From NCBI GenBank assembly GCA_037200385.1, contig JBBCGL010000001.1:868001-932000 (forward strand): DNA of 64,000 bases, written 5' to 3'. Each line of letters begins with the position of its first letter. Position 1 is the first letter of the stretch. The translations under genes were made by a program, and so were the position numbers. A model generated the notes under the pieces. The model made no database searches. It saw only the letters and a list, made by a program, of their open reading frames with translations, and had not been told where the DNA came from. Positions 1 through 8,133 of the stretch are shown here, in pieces. Origin of the DNA: Rhizomicrobium sp. (GTDB lineage: Bacteria > Pseudomonadota > Alphaproteobacteria > Micropepsales > Micropepsaceae).

Positions 1-186
1 CGTCACCCGGCGCAGAAGCGACGTCTTGTGCGCTCGCTCGTTCGGCACGAAGGCCGCCGGAAGGTCCGGCGCGGGGACGGCTACGCCGAGGACCGCCAGC
101 CGTTGCCTTCGCCCAACCGCCCGCTTAGCGAAGCGCTCGACCTCGCGCTCCAGATCATCCAGAGCGGTTCGCAGCTTGGCATCCAT
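1..186 (-). CDS. Partial hypothetical protein, last visible gene of the membrane operon
   Basis: The reading frame opens with ATG at 186 and stays open to the window edge, giving 62 residues. The ATG follows the TAG stop of the upstream gene (187-189) with no spacer, so the two are almost certainly co-transcribed and translationally coupled. The N-terminus (MDAKLRTALDDLEREVERFA) is charged and helical, and no membrane segment or known domain is visible in the part present. It is at least the fifth gene of the operon running leftward from 4739. Function is unknown; the 3' end lies outside the window. Confidence 0.6.
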   Translation of the reverse strand, partial: MDAKLRTALDDLEREVERFAKRAVGRRQRLAVLGVAVPAPDLPAAFVPNERAHKTSLLRRVT

Positions 187-942
187 CTAAGTCCGCTTCA
201 CATAGAAAAACCGTTCCAGCACGGTCAGTTGTCCCTCGAAAGTCCCCAAATTCTGCGTTTCGTGCGTCTCGCGAATCGAGAAGCGGCAAGGTTCGGCCTG
301 AACATCGGCCCAGGCATTGAGCTGCGCCGCCGCGGCCCGGAACGCATCGAGGCTCAGGGGCTGACCGGAGGCCAGCGTCGCAACGCCCGGCAGGGCGGAG
401 ACCTCCGCGCCAGCCTCCCAGGCGGGCGCGCCACGTATCCGGCCGTCGGCGAGCAGCGTGAAGTCGATCAGATAACCGCTGGTCGCAAGGCAGCGCGGCA
501 AGCCGGGCGCCTTGCCACCCAGCGTCTTGCGCAACAGGCCATTCTCCTGCTGCAGCGAGGCGATGATCCGATTGGCATTGTCGAGCCGTTGTTGGCCCTC
601 AGCGATGCTGCTGATCCGTCCGCTCGATATCACCCCACTGTCCGGCTGGAAGGTCTTCGGATTGATGCCCATGCCGCGGATGAAGCGCTCGAGTTCGGCG
701 ATCCGCTCCCGCGAGGCCTGCAACTGCGCCTTCAACGTGCTGTTCTCGCCCTCGAGCTCCGCGATACGGCTTTGCGCTTCGCGCAGCTGCTTTTGGACCA
801 GCGGAATGTCTTTGAGTCCCTCCTCTTTCGCGAGAAAGGAATATGTGATCGCCATGAAGACCAGCAGCAGCATGAGCTCGGTCAAGCTGAGGCTGACGAC
901 CTGGGCGCGGCGAACCGCTGCGATCTCGCTACGCGTCGTCAT
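187..942 (-). CDS. Single-TM, coiled-coil protein with MotB/ExbD-like architecture
   Basis: 251 residues from the ATG at 942, which overlaps the end of the upstream gene; longer in-frame starts would lie deep inside that gene. After a short cytoplasmic tail there is one hydrophobic helix at about residues 15-37 with a glutamate near its start (SLTELMLLLVFMAITYSFL). Predicted coiled coil follows (about 40-90 and 110-145), then a C-terminal globular domain of about 100 residues with two cysteines. One N-terminal helix with a buried acidic residue and a periplasmic domain is the plan of MotB, ExbD and TolR, but I see no OmpA/peptidoglycan-binding motif. Coupled to the membrane coiled-coil protein upstream, it may be the stator-like partner of that protein. 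This role is inference from topology; no family name is certain. Confidence 0.65.
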   Translation of the reverse strand: MTTRSEIAAVRRAQVVSLSLTELMLLLVFMAITYSFLAKEEGLKDIPLVQKQLREAQSRIAELEGENSTLKAQLQASRERIAELERFIRGMGINPKTFQPDSGVISSGRISSIAEGQQRLDNANRIIASLQQENGLLRKTLGGKAPGLPRCLATSGYLIDFTLLADGRIRGAPAWEAGAEVSALPGVATLASGQPLSLDAFRAAAAQLNAWADVQAEPCRFSIRETHETQNLGTFEGQLTVLERFFYVKRT

Positions 943-2209
943 CGGCTTTTTGGGCGTCGCGAATGGCGGCCGTGATCCGCGCCGCGCCCTGCGTGAGGGC
1001 CTCCGCAACGGACGTCGATTCTGATTGCATCTTCGCCGTCGCGGCAGCGGCTTCGAGGCGCATCTTCTCCGCCGTGGCCCGCATCTCGGCGGTGGCGCCG
1101 TCGATCTGTCCGCCATAGACGCGCGCTTTGGCATCGAGCGACGACCACAATACTCCGAGCTGTTCTGCGAGAAGATTGGCGCGACGACCGAGTTCTTCGA
1201 TGCCCTTGCCGGCGCTTGCCGCCTCGGCCAGCTGCCCTCTTGAACCTTCGAGCGAAACCGACGCCAGATGCTGCGCCTGCGCGATAGACGTATTGGCAGA
1301 TTTCAGTACGTCTTCCAGACGGGCGAGATCGTCTCGTGTGCGCCCGAGAATCGCCGCGCTTTCCTGCAGCACGCGCGAATACTCGGTGGAACTCTCGCTC
1401 AGGCTTTTTTGCAACCGTAGAGCCTGCTCGGCGAAGGAGTCGAAAATCGGATTCAGCCGGCCCGTCAGCGAGTCCATCGGGATATCGAGCTTTTCGATGC
1501 GTTCCGCCACCTGCTTGACGGCGGCGTCGATGCGCGCGGTGGCGCGGCCGGCGATGGTCGGAAGCTCTTTGTTGATCGCGCGGATGGCGTCCGCGGTCTC
1601 CTCCCGCGACCTTTTCGTCTCATCGTAGAAAGCCGATGCGAGATCGGATGCCGACGTCATGATGCCGGTCTTGAACCTCTTCAAGTCTTCCATCGTCGAG
1701 GTAATTTCCGCATTTAGCTGCGCGACATATTTGGCGATGGACTCGCGGGTCTCGTCCTCTTGGTCCGCCACGGTCGGACGGAATTGGATGGTCAGGATAC
1801 GAAACGACATGCCGAAAAATGTCGTCCACAACGCGAAGCCGAACTTCTCGATGAAACCCGCGCTGGTCAGCCCGCCGCGCCCCAGCGTCATCGAAACGAG
1901 AAGCGCCAGCAGGGTGAGGATAAATCCTTGATAATAAAGGCTGTCGGCGAAGCGTTCGCTGTTGCGCGTGCTCTTTGGATTGAGGAGACCGAAAAAGAAA
2001 TAACCGAACATCGCAGCGCAGGCGCCGATCGTCCCCCAAACGCCGCCCATGAAGCAGCCGATGCAGCCCGCCACCGTGCTCAGCAGGAAGGCATAGTTGA
2101 GCGCGGTCCCCAGAGTGTCGGAGGCGCCCGCCGGCTTCGCTCCTGCGGGTGCCGCGACGCTCTCACCGATGATGATGGGTTGGGGCGCCGGTGCCGTATC
2201 CGCGGTCAT
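929..2209 (-). CDS. Membrane protein with long cytoplasmic coiled coil, possibly ZorA/MotA-like
   Basis: 426 residues. The ATG at 2209 overlaps the stop of the VWA-like gene by 4 bp. Hydrophobic helices occupy about residues 35-75 and 95-145, followed by some 280 residues of charged, alanine-rich heptad-like sequence without further membrane segments. A few transmembrane helices followed by a long helical tail resemble MotA/ExbB-like ZorA of Zorya-type systems, and the next gene is a single-TM MotB/ExbD-like protein. I cannot point to a diagnostic motif, so this remains a topology-based comparison. Other possibilities are a generic membrane coiled-coil scaffold or a chemoreceptor-like protein; no methyl-accepting hairpin motif is visible. 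Confidence 0.6.
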   Translation of the reverse strand: MTADTAPAPQPIIIGESVAAPAGAKPAGASDTLGTALNYAFLLSTVAGCIGCFMGGVWGTIGACAAMFGYFFFGLLNPKSTRNSERFADSLYYQGFILTLLALLVSMTLGRGGLTSAGFIEKFGFALWTTFFGMSFRILTIQFRPTVADQEDETRESIAKYVAQLNAEITSTMEDLKRFKTGIMTSASDLASAFYDETKRSREETADAIRAINKELPTIAGRATARIDAAVKQVAERIEKLDIPMDSLTGRLNPIFDSFAEQALRLQKSLSESSTEYSRVLQESAAILGRTRDDLARLEDVLKSANTSIAQAQHLASVSLEGSRGQLAEAASAGKGIEELGRRANLLAEQLGVLWSSLDAKARVYGGQIDGATAEMRATAEKMRLEAAAATAKMQSESTSVAEALTQGAARITAAIRDAQKADDDA

Positions 2210-2937
2210 CGCAACAGCAGCCGTTTGAGCAGTCCGGCGTTCAGACCGACATCGTCGATGGAAGAGACCGTGGCGCCGGAATGCCGCAGGGCGCCTTCCC
2301 ATTTGTGTATGCGCTGGTCGAGAGACCTGGGATCCAGCCGATCGGAATCCAGCACGCGATAAAGCATCACGGCATGCATTCCGGTCAGCGCGCCGAAACC
2401 GCCGGATTGCTGGCGGCGGCGATCCTCCTGAAAATCGGAAAGAACGACTAGTGCGTGGAATCCCGCCGTATCGTAGGCCGACATCCGCGCAACCGTGTCG
2501 AGCGCGCCCGAGATATCCGTGAACTTCTCCGGCGCGTGCAGGAAAATGGCAAGGGGACAGTCCTTGGCCGCGAAATCCCTTAGCTGTTTTAGGTTGACGA
2601 GGCTGTCTGCCGTACTCTTCACCGAGAGGATGTTCGGCGCATAGACAGCCTCGCATAGCGGAGTGCGGGCGAGACTGCGGTCGCCGATCGCGAGATAGCG
2701 GACGGCAATCGGCGGCTCGATCTCCGTAGCAGCGGCACTTACGGCATCGGCGATGACGGAAAGGACCTTGCGATTGTCGGCCTCGGATGCCGGATTGAAC
2801 CAGGTGCCCGAAAGATCCACCAGCACGGTGATCGTGCTGCGCGGTTCGCGCGGCAAACGGTTCTGAGCTTGCGCGCTGCCAAGGGCGAGCGTCGCCGCGA
2901 TGCAAAGGCTCACGAACCAGACCGGGCGATGGCTCAC
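2206..2937 (-). CDS. Secreted von Willebrand factor A-like protein
   Basis: 243 residues beginning at GTG 2937, inside a GTGA overlap with the upstream gene. A signal peptide is clear: SHRPVWFVSLCIAATLALG followed by SAQAQ, suggesting export. The mature part starts with a VWA-like first strand, TVLVDLSGTW, which gives a MIDAS-type D-x-S-x-T. A threonine in FTDISGALDT and an aspartate in LVVLSDFQED fit the second and third metal-site loops. VWA domains bind protein partners through a divalent metal; here the domain would act in the periplasm together with the membrane proteins encoded on both sides. No larger known family is recognised. Confidence 0.65.
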   Translation of the reverse strand: MSHRPVWFVSLCIAATLALGSAQAQNRLPREPRSTITVLVDLSGTWFNPASEADNRKVLSVIADAVSAAATEIEPPIAVRYLAIGDRSLARTPLCEAVYAPNILSVKSTADSLVNLKQLRDFAAKDCPLAIFLHAPEKFTDISGALDTVARMSAYDTAGFHALVVLSDFQEDRRRQQSGGFGALTGMHAVMLYRVLDSDRLDPRSLDQRIHKWEGALRHSGATVSSIDDVGLNAGLLKRLLLR

Positions 2938-4739
2938 GTGGGATTGAACTGCATGACCGCCCTGTCCTTCAGAAACAGATAGCGGAACGGATAGGCGAGC
3001 CAGGCGAGCACCTCCCGCATCGCCCAAAGGACAAGCATGACGGCGCCGGTGAAAAAGCCGGCGAGCGACACCAGGACGCCGGAAAGCGCCCTGGCAGCCA
3101 CTCTGGCAATGACTCCGAGGCTTGCACCGATCAGACCGAGCCGGCCGCCACAGAAGAAGAAACAGAAGCTCGCGAGCATCGCGATGGCGAACCACAACAT
3201 TCGTGTCGTGGTGGCCGACTGCATCGCATAATAGCCGTTCGCGACCGCAATCATCACCATGATGACCGCCGCAACGGCGATGCCCGCCCAGTCGGCAGCG
3301 GGATTGCGTGTCGGCACCGCATCGGCCGAGGATACAATGGCGTTTTCGCGCATCGCCGCATAACCGGCAACCAGCGCGCCGCAGGCCTCGACGATCGCGA
3401 TGACCCAGCCGAGCCATACGCTGTTCAGATGCATGGAGTGGCTGGCGATGCCGAGTTCGGTGTAGAGCAGCGCGACCCCGACGACGAGGATCGCGGCAAC
3501 CACGGCGATGATGACGTTCGCGGACAACAGTCGCAGCATCGCGCCGCGATCCAGCGGTCTGGCCGCGGACATCCTTATCGCCTCGGCGTCCGCGATAGCC
3601 GCCGTGAACTGCGCGCGGCCTTCCTCGATGACCGCGGCGTGGGAATTGGTCGACGCCTCCGCCGAATCGAACGTCGATTTGAGATCGGCCATCGTGGTGT
3701 TCAGCACCGCAGAAGCCTTCTGGGCCGTCGACAGGCGCTCGGAGATCAATCCCGCGCTGCGCGCCTTGAGCCTCAAAGACCGGCGCCACTGCCGCACGAT
3801 GTGGCTCTCGGAAAGCTCGACGATGCCCTGAACCAGCAAGTGACTGGTGAGGGCGAGGCCGCCAACCAGGATGGGTCCGAAAATCCCCAACCAGAGCTTG
3901 AAGATCGCAGGCGCCGGATTGGGCGCAAACAGGGCGTCGAACAGCGTCCAGTCGCTGCCGAGCTTGCTGTAAAACGCGCCTTCGAGCCCGGCCAAGCCGA
4001 GCGTGAGCGCGATGAGAAGTATTTTCACGGCGATATTGCCGGGTGTCATCCCCTTGAAGAAGACGAACAGCCCGCCGAAAGCGAGTTCGGCAATTGAGAA
4101 CAATGCCGCCAAGACGAGCGCGATCTCGATGCCAAAATATCGCTGGCCGGCGAAATAGCTGTCGAAGAATTGGTCCAGCATCCCGGTATTGATCGCAACG
4201 AAAGCGGCGCACAAAGCGGTTCCGAGGATCACCTTGACGACGGCGCGATTCTTTCCGAGCTGGATTTGCTGGAATTCTGCCGGCGACGGCGGGGGCACCG
4301 TCTCGGGATAGACCATTTGGCTCAAGGCATACGAGCTCTGCGTAATCCGCGTGCCGGCTTGGGAAACGGTAGCGTCCAGCGACGCGATCTTGCCCGGTAT
4401 CGCCGCGAGCCGCTTCTGCACACGGGCGATTCGGCGCGCGATGGCGGCGTTCTCGCGCGAGAACGAATATTGCTGTGCGTGGTCCGCCACAAAACGATCG
4501 ACGAGATCCGATCGACTGCCGAAGGTCGCCCGCGCCAGGTCGAAGAGCCATCGACAAGTCTGCCGCAGGGCGGCGATCGCCCGTTCCAGCGCCGGTCCGA
4601 TGATCCGCTCGGTAAAATAGGCTGGGATCGATAAGACCACCCCAGCAATGATAGCGACAAGCGCCAATATTATGATCTTCACTAGCCAAGGCAGAAGCCA
4701 GTTTATCTCGGAAAGTTGTTCAAAGAACTGCTTGATCAT
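2934..4739 (-). CDS. Large polytopic membrane protein with internal coiled coils, first gene of operon
   Basis: 601 residues from ATG 4739. The frame stays open further upstream, but that sequence is arginine-rich and does not look like protein, so the start before the hydrophobic segment (MIKQFFEQLSEINWLLPWLV) is chosen; its ribosome site is weak. About 9-11 transmembrane helices lie in three groups (residues about 18-45, 175-320, 420-590), separated by two helical charged regions near 85-150 and 325-400. The layout resembles a scaffold that spans the membrane repeatedly and presents long cytoplasmic or periplasmic coiled coils. It heads the operon with a VWA-like protein and two further membrane proteins. 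No family is recognised and function is unknown. Confidence 0.6.
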   Translation of the reverse strand: MIKQFFEQLSEINWLLPWLVKIIILALVAIIAGVVLSIPAYFTERIIGPALERAIAALRQTCRWLFDLARATFGSRSDLVDRFVADHAQQYSFSRENAAIARRIARVQKRLAAIPGKIASLDATVSQAGTRITQSSYALSQMVYPETVPPPSPAEFQQIQLGKNRAVVKVILGTALCAAFVAINTGMLDQFFDSYFAGQRYFGIEIALVLAALFSIAELAFGGLFVFFKGMTPGNIAVKILLIALTLGLAGLEGAFYSKLGSDWTLFDALFAPNPAPAIFKLWLGIFGPILVGGLALTSHLLVQGIVELSESHIVRQWRRSLRLKARSAGLISERLSTAQKASAVLNTTMADLKSTFDSAEASTNSHAAVIEEGRAQFTAAIADAEAIRMSAARPLDRGAMLRLLSANVIIAVVAAILVVGVALLYTELGIASHSMHLNSVWLGWVIAIVEACGALVAGYAAMRENAIVSSADAVPTRNPAADWAGIAVAAVIMVMIAVANGYYAMQSATTTRMLWFAIAMLASFCFFFCGGRLGLIGASLGVIARVAARALSGVLVSLAGFFTGAVMLVLWAMREVLAWLAYPFRYLFLKDRAVMQFNPT

Positions 4740-4999
4740 TTGGCGAATACCGCGGCCCCGGCATACTTTATTCAACTGTTCGTTGTCCCGGCAAGACCTA
4801 CGTGTCGCTGCGGATGCGGCCGCTTGCTCGTTCGCGGACGCAATGGCGCAAACCTCTCTGCGCTTCGTCTTTGCCGCTGGCACGGCCGCGTACGCAGACC
4901 GGCAAGCGATGTTTCCTCGGATCATTCGGGGCCAGGTTCGGCGGCGCGATTCGCGCGGCCGGCGCCTGCATGCAAGCCCATGCCGCCAAATCGGGCATG

Positions 5000-5015
5000 T
5001 TAAGCTTTTATTAAC
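5000..5015. promoter_or_regulatory. CtrA-type binding box TTAA-N7-TTAAC
   Basis: TTAA (5000-5003), seven bases, then TTAAC (5011-5015) exactly matches the consensus of the alphaproteobacterial cell-cycle regulator CtrA. It lies in a non-coding stretch between the membrane operon on the minus strand (start 4739) and a rightward terminator at 5079-5108. It could control either direction: the operon, with a long leader of about 260 bases, or a short rightward transcript. Confidence 0.5.
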
Positions 5016-5108
5016 CTCAAGGCCGCAGAGTTCCCGCGTCTTCCCTTGAAGACACCCCACCATTACCCAACGCCTTGGGGCCGGGCTAACCCCCGGCCTC
5101 TTTTTTTT
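5016..5108 (+). ncRNA. Possible small RNA ending at an intrinsic terminator
   Basis: The 458-base gap between the membrane operon and tRNA-Asn has no convincing protein gene. On the plus strand it holds a perfect small hairpin (GTCTTC at 5038-5043, loop CCTT, GAAGAC at 5048-5053), then an unpaired C/A-rich stretch, then a textbook terminator. There is no plus-strand gene upstream to be terminated, so a short independent transcript starting near the CtrA-like box is the simplest reading. The start is guessed and no known RNA family is recognised. Confidence 0.35.
5079..5108 (+). terminator. Strong Rho-independent terminator
   Basis: Seven-base perfect GC stem (GGCCGGG at 5079-5085, CCCGGCC at 5092-5098) with a six-base loop, followed after TC by a run of eight T (5101-5108). 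Confidence 0.85.
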
Positions 5109-5197
5109 GCTGTCCCCATGGGGGGCATTTGCGAGGCGCGGTTTTTGGGCTTTTCATTGGCGGACGGACGCGTTAGACACCCCGTCCTCAAGTGTGT

Positions 5198-5272
5198 TCC
5201 TCGGTAGCTCAGCGGTAGAGCAACCGGCTGTTAACCGGTTGGTCGCTGGTTCGAATCCGGCCCGGGGAGCCA
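5198..5272 (+). tRNA. tRNA-Asn (GTT)
   Basis: Acceptor stem TCCTCGG (5198-5204) pairs with CCGGGGA (5262-5268), including one T-G pair; discriminator G and an encoded CCA (5270-5272) follow. The anticodon loop CTGTTAA carries GTT at 5230-5232, flanked by the stem ACCGG/CCGGT. The TTCGAAT T-loop is present. 75 bases, complete cloverleaf. Confidence 0.95.
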
Positions 5273-5310
5273 TTTTTCTTAACAAGATTGGTCGGAAGCG
5301 GCGGCGCCTG

Positions 5311-5472
5311 TCAGGCGGCGTCGGTCTTCTGCTGCGTCTCAGGCTCGGTCGAGCCGACCGGCTCGCCGGCGAGCCGTTTCACAGTCTTGGAGACCTCCTC
5401 CAGCTTCGAGAGCACGCCGAACAGCAGAAGCAGCACAATGACGTTGATGACCACTGAAATCATACTGAACAT
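5311..5472 (-). CDS. Small single-span membrane protein, 53 residues
   Basis: ATG at 5472 follows a good ribosome site (GAGGAG about nine bases upstream). The protein has one hydrophobic helix (about residues 5-21, SVVINVIVLLLLFGV), an amphipathic charged stretch (LSKLEEVSKTVKRL), and a polar C-terminal tail. Codon use is typical of neighbouring genes. The spacing to tRNA-Asn and to the GST gene leaves it as its own unit. Function is unknown; it could be a small regulator of a membrane complex. It is shorter than usual gene-calling limits, so it is easily missed. Confidence 0.6.
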   Translation of the reverse strand: MFSMISVVINVIVLLLLFGVLSKLEEVSKTVKRLAGEPVGSTEPETQQKTDAA

Positions 5473-5516
5473 GCTGCCGTGCTCCTCTGCGCCGCGGATA
5501 GCCTAGCACGACACGA

Positions 5517-6152
5517 TCAAATGTAAGGAGGTTCGATGCCCTCGGCCGCGAGCGATTCGCGAACGGCCGGCCGATCGGCGACGTGCCCAGCATGACGCGC
5601 CAGAGCCGGGAGCAGACGCGGCGGCGACGGCAGAGCGCGACCCCAGCGCACGAACATGAACAGGTAGAAGTCGGCAGCGGAAAAATCCTCGCCCAGCAGC
5701 CATGCATGTGTTTCGAGATGCGTATCGATCTGCGCGAAGGTCTCGCCGATCCGCCGGGCTGTGGCGGCCTTGACCGAATCGACGCTGCCAGGATCGTCGA
5801 CGAATTCGCCGGCGTAGAACCACGCCCGGAACTGGGTCTGCAGCGCATTGCTGATCAGCACCATCCATTTGTAATACGCGCCGCGCGCAGACGAGCCCGG
5901 CGGCGGTGCCAGTCCGCGTTCGAGGTGCCGGTCGGCGAGATAGAGCGCGATCGCAGCGGTCTCGTAGATAGGCATCCCGTCATCGATCAGCACCGGGATC
6001 CGTCCGGTGGGATTGAGCTTCAGATAAGCGGCGCTCTTCTGTTCGTCGTTGGCCCGATCGACCAGCTTGAGGGTGAACGGGGCGCCGATCTCGCGCAGCA
6101 GCATGTGCGGCATCAGACTGGCATTGCCGGGGAAGTAGTGCAGCGTATACAT
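5517..6152 (-). CDS. Glutathione S-transferase
   Basis: 211 residues, normal length for cytosolic GSTs. The N-terminal thioredoxin-like half contains the cis-proline and substrate-binding strand (LNPTGRIPVLIDDG) and the acidic gamma-glutamyl contact (PIYETAAIALYLAD). The C-terminal half is helical with the conserved hydrophobic/aspartate cap near SAADFYLFMF. Such enzymes conjugate glutathione to electrophiles or act as peroxidases or isomerases; the substrate cannot be told from sequence. It stands alone between a small membrane protein and a signalling pair on the same strand. Confidence 0.9.
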   Translation of the reverse strand: MYTLHYFPGNASLMPHMLLREIGAPFTLKLVDRANDEQKSAAYLKLNPTGRIPVLIDDGMPIYETAAIALYLADRHLERGLAPPPGSSARGAYYKWMVLISNALQTQFRAWFYAGEFVDDPGSVDSVKAATARRIGETFAQIDTHLETHAWLLGEDFSAADFYLFMFVRWGRALPSPPRLLPALARHAGHVADRPAVRESLAAEGIEPPYI

Positions 6153-6199
6153 CGCGGTCGCCTCGAATCGCGCCGAGAGTTTGGCACGGCTTTGCCGGA

Positions 6200-6583
6200 C
6201 TATTGTGCCAAGGCTGCGCGCAACGCCGCGACCATCGCATCCGCAGCGAACGGCTTCTGGACCACGACCTTTCCGGCCCAGCGCGCGTCCATGCCGCTCT
6301 TGCCATAGCCGGTCGTGAAGACGAAGCGCGCCCCGGCCGCTTCGAGCCGCTCGGCCACCGGATAGACCCGTTCACCGCCGAGATTGACGTCGAGCATGGC
6401 AAGGTCCGGCTGCCGCTCGTCGATGCAGATCAGCGCTGCCGCCACCGTTCCGGCATGTCGGATGTCCGCGGCGCCGAGCTCGCCCAGCATGTCCTCGAGC
6501 AGAAAGGAGATGATGGCTTCGTCCTCGACGACAAGAACGCTCAAGCCGTCGAGGAGATGTTTGCCGGCATCGGCTTCGGTCAT
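6200..6583 (-). CDS. Single-domain response regulator receiver
   Basis: 127 residues comprising only a receiver domain: acidic pair in VLVVEDEA, phospho-acceptor aspartate in LAMLDVNLGG, conserved threonine in FVFTTGYG, and lysine in VVQKPF. There is no output domain, so it must act by protein contact or as a phosphate relay or sink. It lies 12 bases downstream of the HWE-family histidine kinase gene on the same strand, and pairing of such kinases with lone receivers is common in alphaproteobacteria, for example in general stress signalling. The kinase is the obvious partner. Confidence 0.9.
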   Translation of the reverse strand: MTEADAGKHLLDGLSVLVVEDEAIISFLLEDMLGELGAADIRHAGTVAAALICIDERQPDLAMLDVNLGGERVYPVAERLEAAGARFVFTTGYGKSGMDARWAGKVVVQKPFAADAMVAALRAALAQ

Positions 6584-6595
6584 GGCGCCTGCCTA

Positions 6596-8014
6596 CTATC
6601 CCGGCAGGGGAATTTCCATCATGCAGTGCACGCCGGACGGCGTGAATTCGAGCAACGGACGTCCACCGAGCTCGTGCGCGATGCTGCGCTCGATCAGGCG
6701 CGTACCGAAGCCGCGTTTGTGCGGCATGGTCACCGCCGGACCGCCCTGCTCCCGCCATTCGACGATCAGCCTGGTGCCGTCCACCCGCCAATCGAGCGCG
6801 ACCGAGCCGGCGGGCGTCGAGAGCGCGCCGTACTTTTGTGCGTTCGACGTCAGTTCGTGCAGCACCATTGCGATCGCAAGCGCGCTTTGCGGCTTGAGCC
6901 GCTGCGACGGACCAGAGACTTGGACGGCACTGTTCGCGGAACCGCGAAGCGGCGCGAAGGTGTCGTGGACGATGGTCGCGAAGTCGGCCCATTCCCAGGC
7001 GTTGCGGGTGAGCTGGTCATGGACCCGGCTCAGCGCCATCAGCCGGCCTTCGAACGTCTTGTCGCCGGGATTCGTCGAGCCGCGCATGGTCTGCGCCGCC
7101 AGCGACTGGATGGTCGCAAGCGTGTTCTTGACCCGATGGTTGAGCTCGTCGATCAGGCCGCGCTGTTGCGCCCCGGCGCGCTTCTGTTCGGTGAGGTCGA
7201 CCAGCATGTTCACGGCGCCGATGAACTCGCCATCGCTGCCGAAGATCGGAGTCGGATACGGCATGAAAGGTACGCGCGTACCGTCCGGCCGTACCGCGAC
7301 CGCCTCCGGCCCGACAACAGCGCGACGCTCCTGGATGGCCACGGCCATCGGGCATTGGTCGTGCGGCAGGGGCGTGCCATCCGGCAGGGCGATCTGCCAC
7401 GAGCCGCACCACTGCTGTTCGCCGAGCGGCGGCGCAAAGCCCCACAGCGCCGCCGCTGCCTGGTTGAAATAAGTGAGCTTGCCGTCGGCATCGGTCGTGT
7501 AGACGGCGACGGGCAATGCTTCCATGACGCGACGGCCGATGCGCCGTCCCTCGCGCATCTGGCTCTTCATCTGCGTGAGTTCGCCGATGTCCTGGAAACA
7601 ACTCACCGCACCGACCAGCGAGCCCTGCTCGTCGAGCAGCGGATCGACATTGACGAGAACGGTCAGCGCCTCGCCGCTTTCCCGCAGCAGGATCATTTCC
7701 CGGTCGCGAACAGACTGGCCATCGGCGAGAACTTGCGCCATGGGGGACCGATCGAAGGCAATCGGCGTGCGGCTGGGCTCCTGCAGCGCGAAGGCGGCGT
7801 CGAACCGAAACCGCTCGTCGGCGAGAACGGGGGTCCGCCCCCACAGATCGACGGCACGGCGGTTGAATTGAACGATGAGGCCGTCCCGGTCGCAGGTGTA
7901 GACGCCGATAGGCAGGTTTTCGACAAGCGAGGCGGGCGAGCGGACGATGCGCTCCAGCGCCAGCGACGCGACCGGTGCAACCCGGGTTGGGCTTTTATCC
8001 GCAGAACTGGACAT
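6596..8014 (-). CDS. PAS-PAS HWE-family sensor histidine kinase
   Basis: 472 residues without membrane segments, so probably cytoplasmic. Two PAS domains occupy about residues 25-150 and 160-285; the first has the LPIGVYTCD entry motif and the second LPVAVYTTD. The dimerisation/phosphoacceptor region follows (DELNHRVKNTLATIQSLA, the H and N being the HWE/HisKA_2 signature). The ATPase domain has HELTSNAQKYGALS and a C-terminal glycine-rich loop (GFGTRLI). The PAS domains could hold a flavin, haem or small ligand, but I do not see the LOV cysteine motif. It is co-transcribed with a lone receiver and diverges from the photolyase gene, a neighbourhood that hints at light or stress signalling without proving it. 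Confidence 0.88.
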   Translation of the reverse strand: MSSSADKSPTRVAPVASLALERIVRSPASLVENLPIGVYTCDRDGLIVQFNRRAVDLWGRTPVLADERFRFDAAFALQEPSRTPIAFDRSPMAQVLADGQSVRDREMILLRESGEALTVLVNVDPLLDEQGSLVGAVSCFQDIGELTQMKSQMREGRRIGRRVMEALPVAVYTTDADGKLTYFNQAAAALWGFAPPLGEQQWCGSWQIALPDGTPLPHDQCPMAVAIQERRAVVGPEAVAVRPDGTRVPFMPYPTPIFGSDGEFIGAVNMLVDLTEQKRAGAQQRGLIDELNHRVKNTLATIQSLAAQTMRGSTNPGDKTFEGRLMALSRVHDQLTRNAWEWADFATIVHDTFAPLRGSANSAVQVSGPSQRLKPQSALAIAMVLHELTSNAQKYGALSTPAGSVALDWRVDGTRLIVEWREQGGPAVTMPHKRGFGTRLIERSIAHELGGRPLLEFTPSGVHCMMEIPLPG

Positions 8015-8133
8015 TCAAGATCCCCTACTCGGCGCGCACTATACCCCATCTCGGTAAGCAAAACGCAAAGACGGATGATCGGTTCCGCAATAAGCCATTG
8101 AACCATGGGCGAGAATCCCTCGTATTCGTTAAC

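Noticed and set aside
187-2209. Firm assignment to the Zorya defence system
   Set aside because: The MotA/MotB-like topology fits, but no OmpA domain, no ZorC/ZorD/ZorE gene is visible and no diagnostic motif could be matched by eye.
4798-4998. 66-codon minus-strand frame right after the CtrA-like box
   Set aside because: Arginine-rich with no domain; GC-rich frames open by chance here and no ribosome site is present.
5107-5457. 116-codon plus-strand open frame
   Set aside because: It runs through tRNA-Asn and the complement of the small membrane protein; composition is not protein-like.
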